Origin: JAXMHB01 sp046346965
GTDB taxonomy: Bacteria; Pseudomonadota; Gammaproteobacteria; Xanthomonadales; SZUA-5
NCBI GenBank assembly: GCA_046346965.1
Contig: JAXMHB010000001.1
Location: 372,001 to 436,000, forward strand
Direction: 5' to 3'
DNA: 64,000 bases
Position 1 is the first letter of the stretch, and each line of letters starts with the position of its first letter. Shown piece by piece: positions 42,354-51,474 of the stretch. The notes below the pieces were generated by a model. It searched no databases. It saw only the letters and a program-made list of their open reading frames with translations, and was not told the DNA's origin. Position numbers and translations under genes: made by a program.

Positions 42354-42622
42354 TCCACGCTCCGATCACGCGCCAGAAAGCGCGCGGCTGCCAGCGTACT
42401 GACAAAGCCCAGTAGGGCGACGACCGCGGCCGCTTCGAAATAGACGCCGGTGTCAGCGCCGAACTCGAGCAGCAACAGCAGCAATACGGCGAGCAGATAG
42501 AGCGTATCCAGCGCCAGCACGCGATCCAGCGCATCCGGCCCGCGCAACAAGCGCCACAACACCGGCAGCATCGCCAGCAGAATCGCTCCCAGAATCCACG
42601 GCAGCAGCGCGGCGGTGATCAT
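42350..42622 (-). CDS. mrpF: Mrp/Mnh cation:proton antiporter subunit F
   Basis: A 90-residue protein with three helices and the motif RLLRGPDALDRVLALDTL typical of MnhF. The ATG at 42622 overlaps the mrpE stop by four bases. An ATG at 42637 would add five residues. Confidence 0.92.
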   Translation of the reverse strand: MITAALLPWILGAILLAMLPVLWRLLRGPDALDRVLALDTLYLLAVLLLLLLEFGADTGVYFEAAAVVALLGFVSTLAAARFLARDRSVE

Positions 42623-43107
42623 GACGATGCTCCGCATGCGCGCAGCAGCAGGCTTTCGTAGCGCTCCATGATCTCCGCGGCCAGCGACTCCGGATCCGCG
42701 GTGTCGAGTGCGTGCACGAGCAGCTGTCGTCCATCAGCGCTGAGTGCGGCGCTCAGCGTGCCGGGCGTCAGCGTGATCAGCTGGCTGAGCAGCAGCACGC
42801 CGGTGGGGTCGCGCAGCGTCAGCGGCACCTGCACCCAGTGGCTACTGGGTTCGCGGCCGCTCAGCACCAGCCGTGCCACTTGCCAGTTGGCCCGCCACAG
42901 ATCGAGCAGAAAACGGCCCGCCAGCTTGAGTAGCGGGCCCAGCGAGCGCACGCGCAGGCCTTGCGGCAGATGCGCGCCGAGCAGCCAGGGCAGGATCAGC
43001 GCGAAGCCGAGCGCCAGCGTCAGGTGCGCCGGATGGAAGGAGCGATTGAGCGCACACCAGGTGATGGCCAACAGCAGCGAGAGCCAGGGATGTGGCAACC
43101 AGCGCAT
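42619..43107 (-). CDS. mrpE: Mrp/Mnh cation:proton antiporter subunit E
   Basis: A 162-residue protein with N-terminal helices (WLSLLLAITWCALNRS; LTLALGFALILPWLLG), the LWRANWQVARLVL segment and a cytoplasmic domain with LLSQLITLTPGTLSA, a MnhE signature. Its start overlaps the mrpD stop by one base (TGATG). Confidence 0.92.
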   Translation of the reverse strand: MRWLPHPWLSLLLAITWCALNRSFHPAHLTLALGFALILPWLLGAHLPQGLRVRSLGPLLKLAGRFLLDLWRANWQVARLVLSGREPSSHWVQVPLTLRDPTGVLLLSQLITLTPGTLSAALSADGRQLLVHALDTADPESLAAEIMERYESLLLRACGASS

Positions 43108-44588
43108 CAGCGGATCTCCAGGCGCGGGAGGGTGGGGTGATCGAGGACGGTCGATTGCAGACTCGGTGCCGCGCCGAGCTGCGCGGCGGTAGCGGCCAGA
43201 TAGCGGTGCACCGGCGTTGCCCCCAGACTCGCGGCACCCAGGGCAGCCAACAGCAGCAGGGCAGGCCATCCGGCCGAGACTGGCGGCGCTGCGGGCGCGG
43301 GCGCATGGTTCCACAGCCACTGGCTGTAGGCGCGGGCGCTGGCGATCAGCATCAAGGCACTGCTGAGCACGATCGCGGCCCACAGCCACGGATCGCCGAT
43401 CGCCTGCAGCAGCAAAACCTTGGCGAGGAATCCCGGCAGCGGCGGCAGTCCCGCCCCAGCCATCAGCAGCAGCGCCAGCGCCAGTACCAGCGTCCGGCTG
43501 GCTCGCAATGGGCCACGCTGATCGAGGCGGTCGCCGGCGCCGCCGCGCGCGCGCGCCAGCGCATCCACCAGCGCGTACGCGGCCGCGGCCACCAGCGTGG
43601 TTTGCAGCAAATAGTAGAGCGCAGCGGCATAGGCAGCGGATTGCCCGCTGGCGGCGCTGGCGACCAGCAAGCCTGCCGAGGCCAGAATCCAGTGCGCCGC
43701 CAGGCCGCGCAGGCTGGCAGCTGTGAGCGCGCCCAGAGACGCCACCAGCAGCGAAACCAGCCCGGCGGTGTACAGCAGCGCGGCGAGTCCGGCCAGGCCG
43801 GGATCGGCGCCCTGCAGCGCCGTCAGCACGCGCAACAGCGCATAGACGCCGACCTTGGTCATCAGCGCGAACAGCGCGGCGACCAGCGTGGGCGCGGCGC
43901 CATAGCTGCCGGGCAACCAGAATGACAGCGGCAGCAAAGCGGCTTTGATCGCATACACCAGCAGCAACAGGGCGAGGCCGACGCGAGTGAGATTGGCTGC
44001 CGCACTCGGCAGGTCCGGCAGCACGCGGGCCAGATCCGCGAGGTTCAGCGTCCCCGCGCTGGCATAGATCAGCGCCAGCGCGATCAGAAACAGCGCCGAA
44101 CCGATCAGGTTGTACACCACGTAGCGAAGACCAGCGCGCACCTGAGCCCCGCCGGCGCCATGCAGCAGCAGCGCGTAGGAGGCGATCAGCAGCAGTTCGA
44201 ACCAGACGAACAGATTGAACAGATCCGCCGTCAGCCAGGCGCCGGACAGACCCATCAGCTGGAACTGCAGCAGCGCGTGGAAGTGGCGTCCGCGTCGGTC
44301 CAAACCGGACCCGGCCGCGAGCGCCACGATCAGCCCGAGGAAGGCGGTCAACAGCAGCAGCAGCGCCGACAGCCGATCCAGCACCAGCGCAATACCGTAA
44401 GGCGCGGGCCAGTTGCCGGCCAGCTCGACCACGGGCTGATCCTGATCGGCCAGTCCGAGCAGGACAATCGTGATCGCCAGCTGCACGCTGCAGGCGGCAA
44501 CACTCACCCAGCGCTGCGCGCGACCATCGGGCAGCACCAGCAGCAGCGCCGCGCACAACAAGGGCCAGAGGATGGGCAGGGCGATCAC
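43107..44588 (-). CDS. mrpD: Mrp/Mnh cation:proton antiporter subunit D
   Basis: A 493-residue protein of about 14 helices, homologous to NuoL/M/N antiporter-like subunits. FNLFVWFELLLIASYALLL supplies the key helix-5 Glu, and KAALLPLSFWLPGSYGAAPT holds the key Lys region. It forms one of the two ion-translocating modules of the Mrp complex. It is coupled to mrpC by ATGA overlap. Confidence 0.94.
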   Translation of the reverse strand: MIALPILWPLLCAALLLVLPDGRAQRWVSVAACSVQLAITIVLLGLADQDQPVVELAGNWPAPYGIALVLDRLSALLLLLTAFLGLIVALAAGSGLDRRGRHFHALLQFQLMGLSGAWLTADLFNLFVWFELLLIASYALLLHGAGGAQVRAGLRYVVYNLIGSALFLIALALIYASAGTLNLADLARVLPDLPSAAANLTRVGLALLLLVYAIKAALLPLSFWLPGSYGAAPTLVAALFALMTKVGVYALLRVLTALQGADPGLAGLAALLYTAGLVSLLVASLGALTAASLRGLAAHWILASAGLLVASAASGQSAAYAAALYYLLQTTLVAAAAYALVDALARARGGAGDRLDQRGPLRASRTLVLALALLLMAGAGLPPLPGFLAKVLLLQAIGDPWLWAAIVLSSALMLIASARAYSQWLWNHAPAPAAPPVSAGWPALLLLAALGAASLGATPVHRYLAATAAQLGAAPSLQSTVLDHPTLPRLEIR

Positions 44589-44929
44589 GATCCAGCCTCC
44601 GGATCGCTGTCGACATGGTCGCTGCCGCCGCGCGCGGCGCGCACCGCCAGTGCCGCCAGCAGCGCCGTCATCGCAAAGCTGATGACGATGGCGGTGAGCA
44701 CCAGCGCCTGCGGCAGCGGATCGGCATGGTGCGCCAGGGTCGCCGGAACGCCCTCACGCAAAACCGGCGGCTGCCCGACGCGCAGGCGCCCGGCGGCCAG
44801 GATGCACAGGTTCACTGCGTAAGAGATGAGCGTCAGGCCGAGCACCACATCCAGCGTGCGCGTACGCAGCGACAGGTAGATGCCTGAGGCCATCAGGCTG
44901 CCGGTGGCGAGGGCGAGCACCCATTCCAT
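44585..44929 (-). CDS. mrpC: Mrp/Mnh cation:proton antiporter subunit C
   Basis: A 114-residue NuoK-like protein with three helices (ALATGSLMASGIYLSL; VLGLTLISYAVNLCILAAG; ALVLTAIVISFAMTALLAALAV). The motif DPLPQALVLTAIVISFA is diagnostic. It overlaps mrpAB by one base (TGATG) and mrpD by four. Confidence 0.94.
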   Translation of the reverse strand: MEWVLALATGSLMASGIYLSLRTRTLDVVLGLTLISYAVNLCILAAGRLRVGQPPVLREGVPATLAHHADPLPQALVLTAIVISFAMTALLAALAVRAARGGSDHVDSDPEAGS

Positions 44930-47676
44930 CAGCCGGCCTCCGCTCGGGTGCGAGCGCCCGCCAGGGCATCGAGCATCAGCGTGGTGCCGGCGGCGACCAC
45001 CAGAAAGACGCCGAGATCGAACACGAACACGCTCGCCAGCGGCAGCTTGCCGAGCAGCGGCAAGTGCAGATACTGGTAGTAACTGGTCAACACCGGATAG
45101 CCCAGCAGCGGCGCCGCCACGGCCGTCAGCGCGGCCAGACCCAGCCCGGCGGCCATTACCCGCTCGCACAGGCGGGCGGCGCGGCCAGGGTCCGCCGGCA
45201 AACCGAGGGTCAGTCGCTGCAGCGCGATCGCCACAGCGACCACCAGACCAGCGATGAAGCCGCCACCGGGTTCGTTGTGGCCGCGGATCAGCAGATGCAG
45301 CGCCAGCAGCAGGGCGAGCGGCAGCAGCCAGCGCGCGCCGACCGCCAGCAGCGGCGCATGCGCGTCCGCGCGCACGGCCCGGGCGGCGCTCGCCAGCGGC
45401 GCCAGCAGCGCACGCACCGCCAGCGCAGCGACCGCAAACACCGTCATCTCGCCGAGCGTATCCAGCCCGCGGAAGTCCACGATGATGACGTTGACGGCAT
45501 TGCTGCCGCCGGCGCCCGGCAGCGCCTGGGCGAGGAAAAAGTCGGCAATCGAGCGGCTCGGCTGACTCAGCATCGCCAGCATCAGCGCGCTCATGCCGGC
45601 GCCGACGGTCAGCGCGAGCGAGACGTCGATCCAAGGCACGCGTCGGGCCGCGCCGGCGGCCGCGGGCAGGTGGGGCAAGACCAGCAGTAACAGCAGCACG
45701 CTGACAATCTCCACCAGCAGCTGCGTCAACGCCAGATCGGGCGCCGACCAGTAGACGAAGCCCAGGCTGACGACGAGGCCGATGCCGCCGATCCACATCA
45801 GCGCCTGCAGGCGCTGGCGATGACCGCGCAGCAGGACCCACAGCAGCGCTGCCAGCATCAGCGCGACCCCCACTAGTCCTGCCGAGGGTGCGGACAGGCG
45901 CTCGCCGCCCCAGTGGTAGCCGGCAGTGCCGGCGACCAGCGCGATCGTCACCAGCCAGAGCACGCGCAGATCCCACTGCAGGCGATCCGGATTGAGGGCC
46001 GACATCCGTCGCGCCAGATCGATCAGCGCCGCCAGCGTGGCCGCGTAGGCCGCCGCCGACCACACCGGCAGCTGCCAATAATGCAGACGCTGGCGGCGAT
46101 ACAGAGCGAAGTACAGCGCCAGTCCCAGCAGCAGAGCGAGCACGCTCATGCCGAGCGGACCGTTGAAGCCATGCCAGAGCGCCAGACTGTAGGGCGGTGG
46201 CGCCGCACCGAGCGCCGCCGTGCTGGCGGCGTGCAGCAATGGGCCGATGGTCAGCGCGGGCAGCGTCCCGACCACCACGCACAGCAGCACCAGCACCTCC
46301 ACCGGCACCTTCATCCAGCGCGGCGGTTCGTGCGGCACGTGCGCGAGCTCCGTCAAGGCCTTGCCGAAGAACACATCGTGGACAAAGCGCGTGCTGTAGG
46401 CCACCGCGAACACCGCGGCGAGCAAGGCACCGGCCGGAATCAGCCAGGCCAGCCCACCGGCCTCGGCGCTGCGCAGGGTCTCGGCGAAGAACATCTCCTT
46501 CGACAGAAAGCCGTTCAACAGCGGCACGCCGGCCATCGCCGAGGCGGCAATGATCGCCAGCCCGCCGGTCCACGGCAGATGCCGGATCAAGCCGTGCAGA
46601 CGCCGCATGTCGCGCGTGCCGGTTTCGTGATCGATGATGCCGGCGGCCATGAACAAGGAGGCCTTGAAGGTGGCGTGGTTCATCACGTGAAACAGCGCCG
46701 CGACCACAGTCAATGGCGACTCCAGCCCCAGCAGCAGGGTGATCAGACCCAGATGCGAGATCGTCGAGTACGCCAGCAGGCCCTTCAAATCGTGCTGGAA
46801 CACCGCCAGGCCAGACCCGAGCAGCAGCGTGATCAAGCCGGTGCCGCCCACCCAGATCAGCCATTCGTCGGTGCCCGACAACACCGGATACAGCCGCGCC
46901 AGCAGGAACACGCCGGCTTTGACCAGCGTGGCCGAGTGCAGGAAGGCCGACACCGGCGTCGGCGCTGCCATCGCCTGCGGCAGCCAGCCATGCATCGGGA
47001 ACTGCGCCGATTTGCTGAAGGCGCCGATCAGGATCAGCGCGAGGATCCACGGATAGTCCGGACTGGCGCGCAGTTGATCGCCGGCGGCCAGCACGCCGTC
47101 CAGATCCAAGGTGCCCACCACCTGACCTAGCCACAGGATGCCGGCCAGCAGCGCCAGGCCGCCGCTGCCGGTCACCCACAGTGCCATGCGCGCGCCGCGG
47201 CGAGCCGCCGACTGATCGTTCCAGTGACCCACCAGCAGGAAGGAACACAGGCTGGTCAGTTCCCAGCAAATGGCCAGCCACAGCAGATTGCCGGCACACA
47301 CCAGCCCGAGCATGGCGGCCGCGAACAGCAGCAGACAGGCATAGAAGCGCGCGGCGGGCTCCTCGGGGCCGAGGTAGTAGCGCGCATACAGCACCACCAG
47401 CGCACCAACGGCGCTGACCATCGCCGCGTACATCCAGGCCAGCGCGTCGATGCGGATGCTGAGGCTCAGGTCCAGCGCTGGAAACCAGTCCCAGCGCAGA
47501 CGCAGCACCTCGCCGCCCAAAATCTGCGGCAACACCACCAGCAGCGCCAGCAGCACGCTGAGCAGCGTCAGCCCGGCCAGCCAGGCGCTGGCGCGCGCAG
47601 ATGTGCGCGGGCGCAGCGCCAGCAGCAGCGCGGCAGCCAGCGGCGCCAGCAAGGGCCAGGCGGTGATCAGAGCCAT
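44929..47676 (-). CDS. mrpA: Mrp/Mnh cation:proton antiporter fused subunits A and B
   Basis: A 915-residue protein. The NuoL-like A part (1-about 770) contains WELTSLCSFLLVGH, KSAQFPMHGWLPQAMAAPTP, YSTISHLGLI and NHATFKASLFMAAGIIDHE. A MnhB-like domain (about 775-915) follows, with RGHNEPGGGFIAGLVVAVAI and SVFVFDLGVFLVVAAGTTLM. This A/B fusion defines the Group 2 (PhaAB-type) Mrp operon. The complex expels Na+ (or K+) against protons, supporting salt and alkaline pH tolerance. It is the first gene of the operon. The start ATG at 47676 lacks a strong ribosome site. Confidence 0.94.
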   Translation of the reverse strand: MALITAWPLLAPLAAALLLALRPRTSARASAWLAGLTLLSVLLALLVVLPQILGGEVLRLRWDWFPALDLSLSIRIDALAWMYAAMVSAVGALVVLYARYYLGPEEPAARFYACLLLFAAAMLGLVCAGNLLWLAICWELTSLCSFLLVGHWNDQSAARRGARMALWVTGSGGLALLAGILWLGQVVGTLDLDGVLAAGDQLRASPDYPWILALILIGAFSKSAQFPMHGWLPQAMAAPTPVSAFLHSATLVKAGVFLLARLYPVLSGTDEWLIWVGGTGLITLLLGSGLAVFQHDLKGLLAYSTISHLGLITLLLGLESPLTVVAALFHVMNHATFKASLFMAAGIIDHETGTRDMRRLHGLIRHLPWTGGLAIIAASAMAGVPLLNGFLSKEMFFAETLRSAEAGGLAWLIPAGALLAAVFAVAYSTRFVHDVFFGKALTELAHVPHEPPRWMKVPVEVLVLLCVVVGTLPALTIGPLLHAASTAALGAAPPPYSLALWHGFNGPLGMSVLALLLGLALYFALYRRQRLHYWQLPVWSAAAYAATLAALIDLARRMSALNPDRLQWDLRVLWLVTIALVAGTAGYHWGGERLSAPSAGLVGVALMLAALLWVLLRGHRQRLQALMWIGGIGLVVSLGFVYWSAPDLALTQLLVEIVSVLLLLLVLPHLPAAAGAARRVPWIDVSLALTVGAGMSALMLAMLSQPSRSIADFFLAQALPGAGGSNAVNVIIVDFRGLDTLGEMTVFAVAALAVRALLAPLASAARAVRADAHAPLLAVGARWLLPLALLLALHLLIRGHNEPGGGFIAGLVVAVAIALQRLTLGLPADPGRAARLCERVMAAGLGLAALTAVAAPLLGYPVLTSYYQYLHLPLLGKLPLASVFVFDLGVFLVVAAGTTLMLDALAGARTRAEAG

Positions 47677-47711
47677 CCGGTGGGCGTCAGCGATCAGAAA
47701 AGCGCCCGAGT

Positions 47712-47767
47712 CTAGCGCCCGTCCGGCGCTAGCGGACGTGAAATGACCGCGCTTGCGATTGCAATCG
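47712..47767. promoter_or_regulatory. Two palindromes in the mrp/lipoprotein divergent region
   Basis: CTAGCGCC (47712-47719) and GGCGCTAG (47725-47732) form a perfect 8-bp inverted repeat with a five-base centre. A second perfect palindrome, CGATTGCAATCG, lies at 47756-47767. Both are in the 156-base divergent region between mrpA and the lipoprotein-pilin gene and could be operators or mRNA hairpins for either unit. Confidence 0.4.
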
Positions 47768-47832
47768 GCAACGACTCTGAAGTGCACGCCGCGCATGCGA
47801 TCATCGCCCGCTGCAAACGAGGGGAAATGGCG

Positions 47833-49992
47833 ATGAAACTGCGCAAGACCGCATGGGTGCTGCTGATGCTGGCGGGGCTGATGGCCTGCAGCCGTAGCGA
47901 TGGGCCAGAGGCACCGACAGCGCCGATGGCCAGCGCGGCGCAGGTGGAATCGGTGTTCGGGCAGACACCTTGGTTGCGCGAGCGCCTGCCGGCCGACACC
48001 ATCGTCTACGCCCGCCTGCCCAATCTCTGGCGCGCGCTGCTGGGACCGGCCGGCAAGCAGGCGGATCGCATGTTCCAGAGCCAGGCCTGGATCGATGCGG
48101 TCAATCAGATTCGCACCGATCTCGGCAAGAACGCGCTCACCGGCGAGGCCGCCGTGCCGGCCACCGGGCTGCTGTATCGGATGCGCTCGCCGGTCGAGGT
48201 CGCCGTGATCGCCGCCGGGCGCATGGCCAGTCCAGCGGCGAACGTGTACGCCACGGTGAGCCTCGATTACCCCGATGCCGCGACACTGGCAGCTGCGCTC
48301 GGCGCGCTGATCGGTCAGGGCATCGCCTTCGACGCCGAGGGCTACGCCACCGGTCCGGCCGACGGCGCGCCAGTGTTCCTGCACTTCGACGCTGCCAGCG
48401 GGCGGCTGTCGCTGCTGGGTGGCATGTATGCCAACCTGGATTCGCTGAAAACGATGCGCAAACAGATCGCCGAGGCCAAGGTCGAGGCGCGTCCCGAACT
48501 GGCGCTGGAGCGCGAGATCGATCTGGACGGGCAGGGCATGGTGCTGTGGGCCGACATCGAGGCGCTGCGGCCAGTGCTGGGCGGCGCGCTGACTCCGGGC
48601 GATGAGGTGCAGGCGGCCATCCTTGCGGCGACGCGACGAGTGGCGATGGGCTGGGGCAGTCTGGACGGCCATGGTCGCGCCAGCCTGCGCGCCGAGGTGT
48701 CCGGCGCACCGTGGTCGCCCTTTCTGCCCAGCGAGCCGCGCAAGATCGACCTCAAGGCCAGCGGCACGCCGACCATGGTGGTGGCCTTTGCGCTGCCGTC
48801 GAAAGCCGAGATCGAGGCGATGATCGCCAAACTCAGCGTGGAGGAACCCGAGCTGCAGACGCGCTGGGCGGACAGCAGTGCCGAGTTCGAGCGCGCCGCT
48901 GGCGTACAGCCGCTAGACCTGCTGCAGCCTTTCGGGCCCGAAGCGGTGGTTTGGGCCGATGACGCCGGCGAGATCATGGGCCTGCGCCTGCGCGATCGCG
49001 CCGCCTTTGCCGCGCTCAAGGACAAGCTCGCGCAGTCGCTCAAGCTGCCGTTTCAGAGCACCGAGGTGCCCGGCGGAACCGTGCATTCCGTCCGTTTTCC
49101 GAGCGTAGTCGAACTGGCGAGGCAGTTCGGCGAGCAGACGCCGCCCGACGATGAGGCCGCGCGCTATCTGGAGGCCTATGGTCGCATCGGCACGCATCTG
49201 TACTGGATCGAGGCGGGCGACTGGCTGCTGCTGTCGGGCGTGCCGCAGCCTTTGATGGATCGGTTGACGCTGGGGGCGGAGACGCCGCTCGGCGTTGGTA
49301 CGCCGGTGCCGCTGCTGCATCTCAGCGGCCGTGTGCGCGATGCCGAGCGCTGGATCTATTACAGCTGGCTCAGTCTGTTGCCCAGCCTGAGCGATCTGGC
49401 ACAGACCAAACTGGATCTGACCCGGCTGCCCACCGCGCGTCAGCTTGGCCTGGCGCGTGAGACGCCGGTCAGCTTTGCCTTCGATCTCAGCGCCAGTCGT
49501 GTCGTGTTGGAGATGGACTACGCAGCCCATCCGCTGGAAGCGCTGGGCGGCGGGCAGGGTGCCATCGTCGCTGTGGCGGTGATGGCTGCGATCGCCATCC
49601 CGGCCTATCAGGACTACACCGTGCGGGCGCGGCTCTCCGAGGCCATGATCGCCACCGCGCCGCTGAAAACCGCGATTGCGGAGTACTACGCTGCACACGG
49701 CACGCTGCCGACCGAAGCGGCGGAGCTTGGTTTGGAACTGCCGATCACGGTCGGCGCCGAGCTGGCCAGCATCGAGCTCGACCACGGCGCGGTGGTGATT
49801 CGATTCGGCACTGCGGTATCGCAGTTGACCGGGACCTATCTGTATCTGCTGCCGGCCGGAGACGACAGCACCATCAGTAGCTGGGAGTGCGGCGTCAATG
49901 GCGCGCTCGCTGACCATCTGCTGGTGAGCATGAACGAGAGCACCCCGCCCACCGACGTGCCAGCGCGTTATCTGCCCACGCAGTGCCGCTGA
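47833..49992 (+). CDS. Lipoprotein with C-terminal type IV pilin-like domain
   Basis: A 719-residue protein. The N-terminus is a lipoprotein signal with lipobox LMAC (Cys19, then Ser, so outer membrane). Residues 40-560 form a large domain resembling DUF3352-like surface proteins (ERLPADTIVYARLPNLWRAL near its start). From about 573 the sequence changes to GQGAIVAVAVMAAIAIPAYQ then DYTVRARLSEAM, AEYYAAHGTLPT and a PilA-like C-terminal domain with a late Cys pair (WECGVNG, PTQCR). The pilin part lacks a prepilin peptidase site (no G-F-T-L-I-E), so the helix is internal. GAGGGGA precedes the ATG at 47833. Confidence 0.82.
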   Translation: MKLRKTAWVLLMLAGLMACSRSDGPEAPTAPMASAAQVESVFGQTPWLRERLPADTIVYARLPNLWRALLGPAGKQADRMFQSQAWIDAVNQIRTDLGKNALTGEAAVPATGLLYRMRSPVEVAVIAAGRMASPAANVYATVSLDYPDAATLAAALGALIGQGIAFDAEGYATGPADGAPVFLHFDAASGRLSLLGGMYANLDSLKTMRKQIAEAKVEARPELALEREIDLDGQGMVLWADIEALRPVLGGALTPGDEVQAAILAATRRVAMGWGSLDGHGRASLRAEVSGAPWSPFLPSEPRKIDLKASGTPTMVVAFALPSKAEIEAMIAKLSVEEPELQTRWADSSAEFERAAGVQPLDLLQPFGPEAVVWADDAGEIMGLRLRDRAAFAALKDKLAQSLKLPFQSTEVPGGTVHSVRFPSVVELARQFGEQTPPDDEAARYLEAYGRIGTHLYWIEAGDWLLLSGVPQPLMDRLTLGAETPLGVGTPVPLLHLSGRVRDAERWIYYSWLSLLPSLSDLAQTKLDLTRLPTARQLGLARETPVSFAFDLSASRVVLEMDYAAHPLEALGGGQGAIVAVAVMAAIAIPAYQDYTVRARLSEAMIATAPLKTAIAEYYAAHGTLPTEAAELGLELPITVGAELASIELDHGAVVIRFGTAVSQLTGTYLYLLPAGDDSTISSWECGVNGALADHLLVSMNESTPPTDVPARYLPTQCR

Positions 49993-50020
49993 GGCGCTTG
50001 TTCTGACGCGAGGCTTGGAC

Positions 50021-50041
50021 GGCGGCGCCTTGGGCGCCGCC
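50021..50041. terminator. Convergent hairpin between lipoprotein-pilin and marR genes
   Basis: GGCGGCGCC and GGCGCCGCC form a perfect 9-bp stem with a TTG loop in the 51-base gap between converging genes. There is no T-tract on either strand. Confidence 0.5.
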
Positions 50042-50043
50042 GA

Positions 50044-50526
50044 TCAGGATTGCTCGTCGTCGGTGTGCCGCAGCCACTTCGCGGCGCGATCGGGAAGCGT
50101 CAGCGGCGCGCCCTGGGCAATCGCCCGCATGATGGTGACCCAGCCGGCGCGTGCGGTGGCGTCGCTGTCACTCAGTGCCTGCTGCAGCTGCGCGCGCTGG
50201 GATTCGGTTGCCAACGCCTCCAACTCGGCACCGCTGGCGCTGATCGTCAGCAGCACCTCGCGGCCGCTGTGCTCGGCGGTCTGCGCCACAACCAGCGCCT
50301 GCTCACGCAACTCGCTCAACGGGCGATGCAGCGCCTGCCGCGAGATGCCCAGCGACTGCGCCAGTTCGCCCACGCGCATGCCGGGCACGCGTCGAAGCAC
50401 GAACAGAATGCGGTGATGCACCTGCCCCAGCCCGATGCGGCCCAGCACTTCGTCGCGGCCGGCGGTCAGTGCGCGCCAGGCGGCGTAGAACAGCACGATG
50501 GCACTGTCGAGTTCATTCGTTTTCAT
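50044..50526 (-). CDS. MarR family transcriptional regulator
   Basis: A 160-residue winged-helix protein. The DNA-binding helices are in MRVGELAQSLGISRQALHRPLSELREQALV, followed by the wing (HSGREVLLTISASGAEL) and a dimerisation helix. The start ATG at 50526 lies inside a palindrome shared with the divergent hydrolase gene, the usual place for a MarR autoregulatory operator. It probably represses itself and the hydrolase until a ligand binds. Confidence 0.88.
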   Translation of the reverse strand: MKTNELDSAIVLFYAAWRALTAGRDEVLGRIGLGQVHHRILFVLRRVPGMRVGELAQSLGISRQALHRPLSELREQALVVAQTAEHSGREVLLTISASGAELEALATESQRAQLQQALSDSDATARAGWVTIMRAIAQGAPLTLPDRAAKWLRHTDDEQS

Positions 50527-50543
50527 GTCAATATTATTGATAT
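50525..50543. promoter_or_regulatory. Putative MarR operator
   Basis: TCAATA-T-TATTGA is a perfect 13-base palindrome at 50528-50540, and its outer bases (AT...AT) extend the symmetry to 50525-50543. It is very AT-rich in a GC-rich background. It sits at the regulator's start codon and about 32 bases before the hydrolase start. Confidence 0.65.
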
Positions 50544-50574
50544 GTTTCGATCGAGTACGCCAGAGGATCAGGTC

Positions 50575-51420
50575 ATGGAAGCGCTGCCGCTCACGCATGT
50601 CTCAGACTATCCGCGCCGCGCGGAACTGGTGCCGTTGACGCTCTGGCGCGCGCAGGCGCCGGCGTGCGGGACACAGGTGCTGATTGTCCCGGCCTTGGGG
50701 ACGCCGGCGCGCGTGTACCGGCGTCTGGCCGAAGCGCTGCAGGCGGCCGGTGCCGATGCCGCGGTGCTGGAATTGCGCGGTGTGGGCCAGAGTCCGGTGC
50801 GTGCCGGCCGTGGTATGGACTGGGATTACGCCGATCTGGTCGACGGCGAGCTGCAGCACGCGATTGCCACGCTGCGGCAACGGAATCCGGAGCAGCGTCT
50901 GCTGGCGCTGTGTCACTCGCTCGGCGGCCACGCCGCGCTGATGCATCAGGCGCGGCACCCGGACCAGGCGCTCGACGAGATCGTGCTGGTGGGCAGCGGC
51001 GCGCCTTATTGGCGTCAGTATCGCTGGCCGATGTCCTGGGTGACGCGCGGCTTCGGCGCCGTGGTCGCCGCCAGCAGTCGCGGTCTCGGCTACTTTCCCG
51101 GCGCGCGACTGGGCTTCGGCGGCAATCAGGGCCAAGCGCTGATGCGCCAATGGGCGCGCTTCCTGGCCACCGGTCGGCTTGCCGTGGCGTCCTGGCCGGA
51201 TGCGGATTGGCGCCAGCGTCTGCGCCACTTGCCCACGCCGATCCGCGCATTGCATGTGCCGGGCGACGGCTACGCGCCGGTGGCCGCCGTTCGGCATCTG
51301 CTCAGCGAGGTAGGAAGCATGCGCGCAGTGGAAACCGCCGCCGTCGACGGCGCCCCGGGTCATTTCGGCTGGCTCAAGGCACCTGCGGGCATCGTGCGTC
51401 AGCTGCTGCGGATCGGCTAG
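50575..51420 (+). CDS. Alpha/beta hydrolase
   Basis: A 281-residue alpha/beta-hydrolase. The oxyanion stretch VLIVPALGTPARVYRRLA is followed by the nucleophile elbow CHSLGGHAAL (Ser). The acid is probably in PGDGYAPVAAV and the His in GAPGHFGWLK. The family acts on esters, lipids or other small molecules; the specificity is unknown. GAGGA precedes the ATG at 50575; an ATG at 50542 lies inside the operator. It diverges from the MarR gene, which probably controls it. Confidence 0.85.
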   Translation: MEALPLTHVSDYPRRAELVPLTLWRAQAPACGTQVLIVPALGTPARVYRRLAEALQAAGADAAVLELRGVGQSPVRAGRGMDWDYADLVDGELQHAIATLRQRNPEQRLLALCHSLGGHAALMHQARHPDQALDEIVLVGSGAPYWRQYRWPMSWVTRGFGAVVAASSRGLGYFPGARLGFGGNQGQALMRQWARFLATGRLAVASWPDADWRQRLRHLPTPIRALHVPGDGYAPVAAVRHLLSEVGSMRAVETAAVDGAPGHFGWLKAPAGIVRQLLRIG

Positions 51421-51455
51421 GCCGCCTGTATCGCTGCCGGTCAGTCTGCTCGCGC

Positions 51456-51461
51456 TATGAT
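51456..51461 (+). promoter_or_regulatory. Candidate -10 box of tRNA-Arg
   Basis: TATGAT lies 14 bases before the tRNA. No convincing -35 box was found; CTGCCG at 51434 is the nearest match. The call rests on the -10 alone. Confidence 0.3.
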
Positions 51462-51474
51462 TGCGAGTTCAGAT

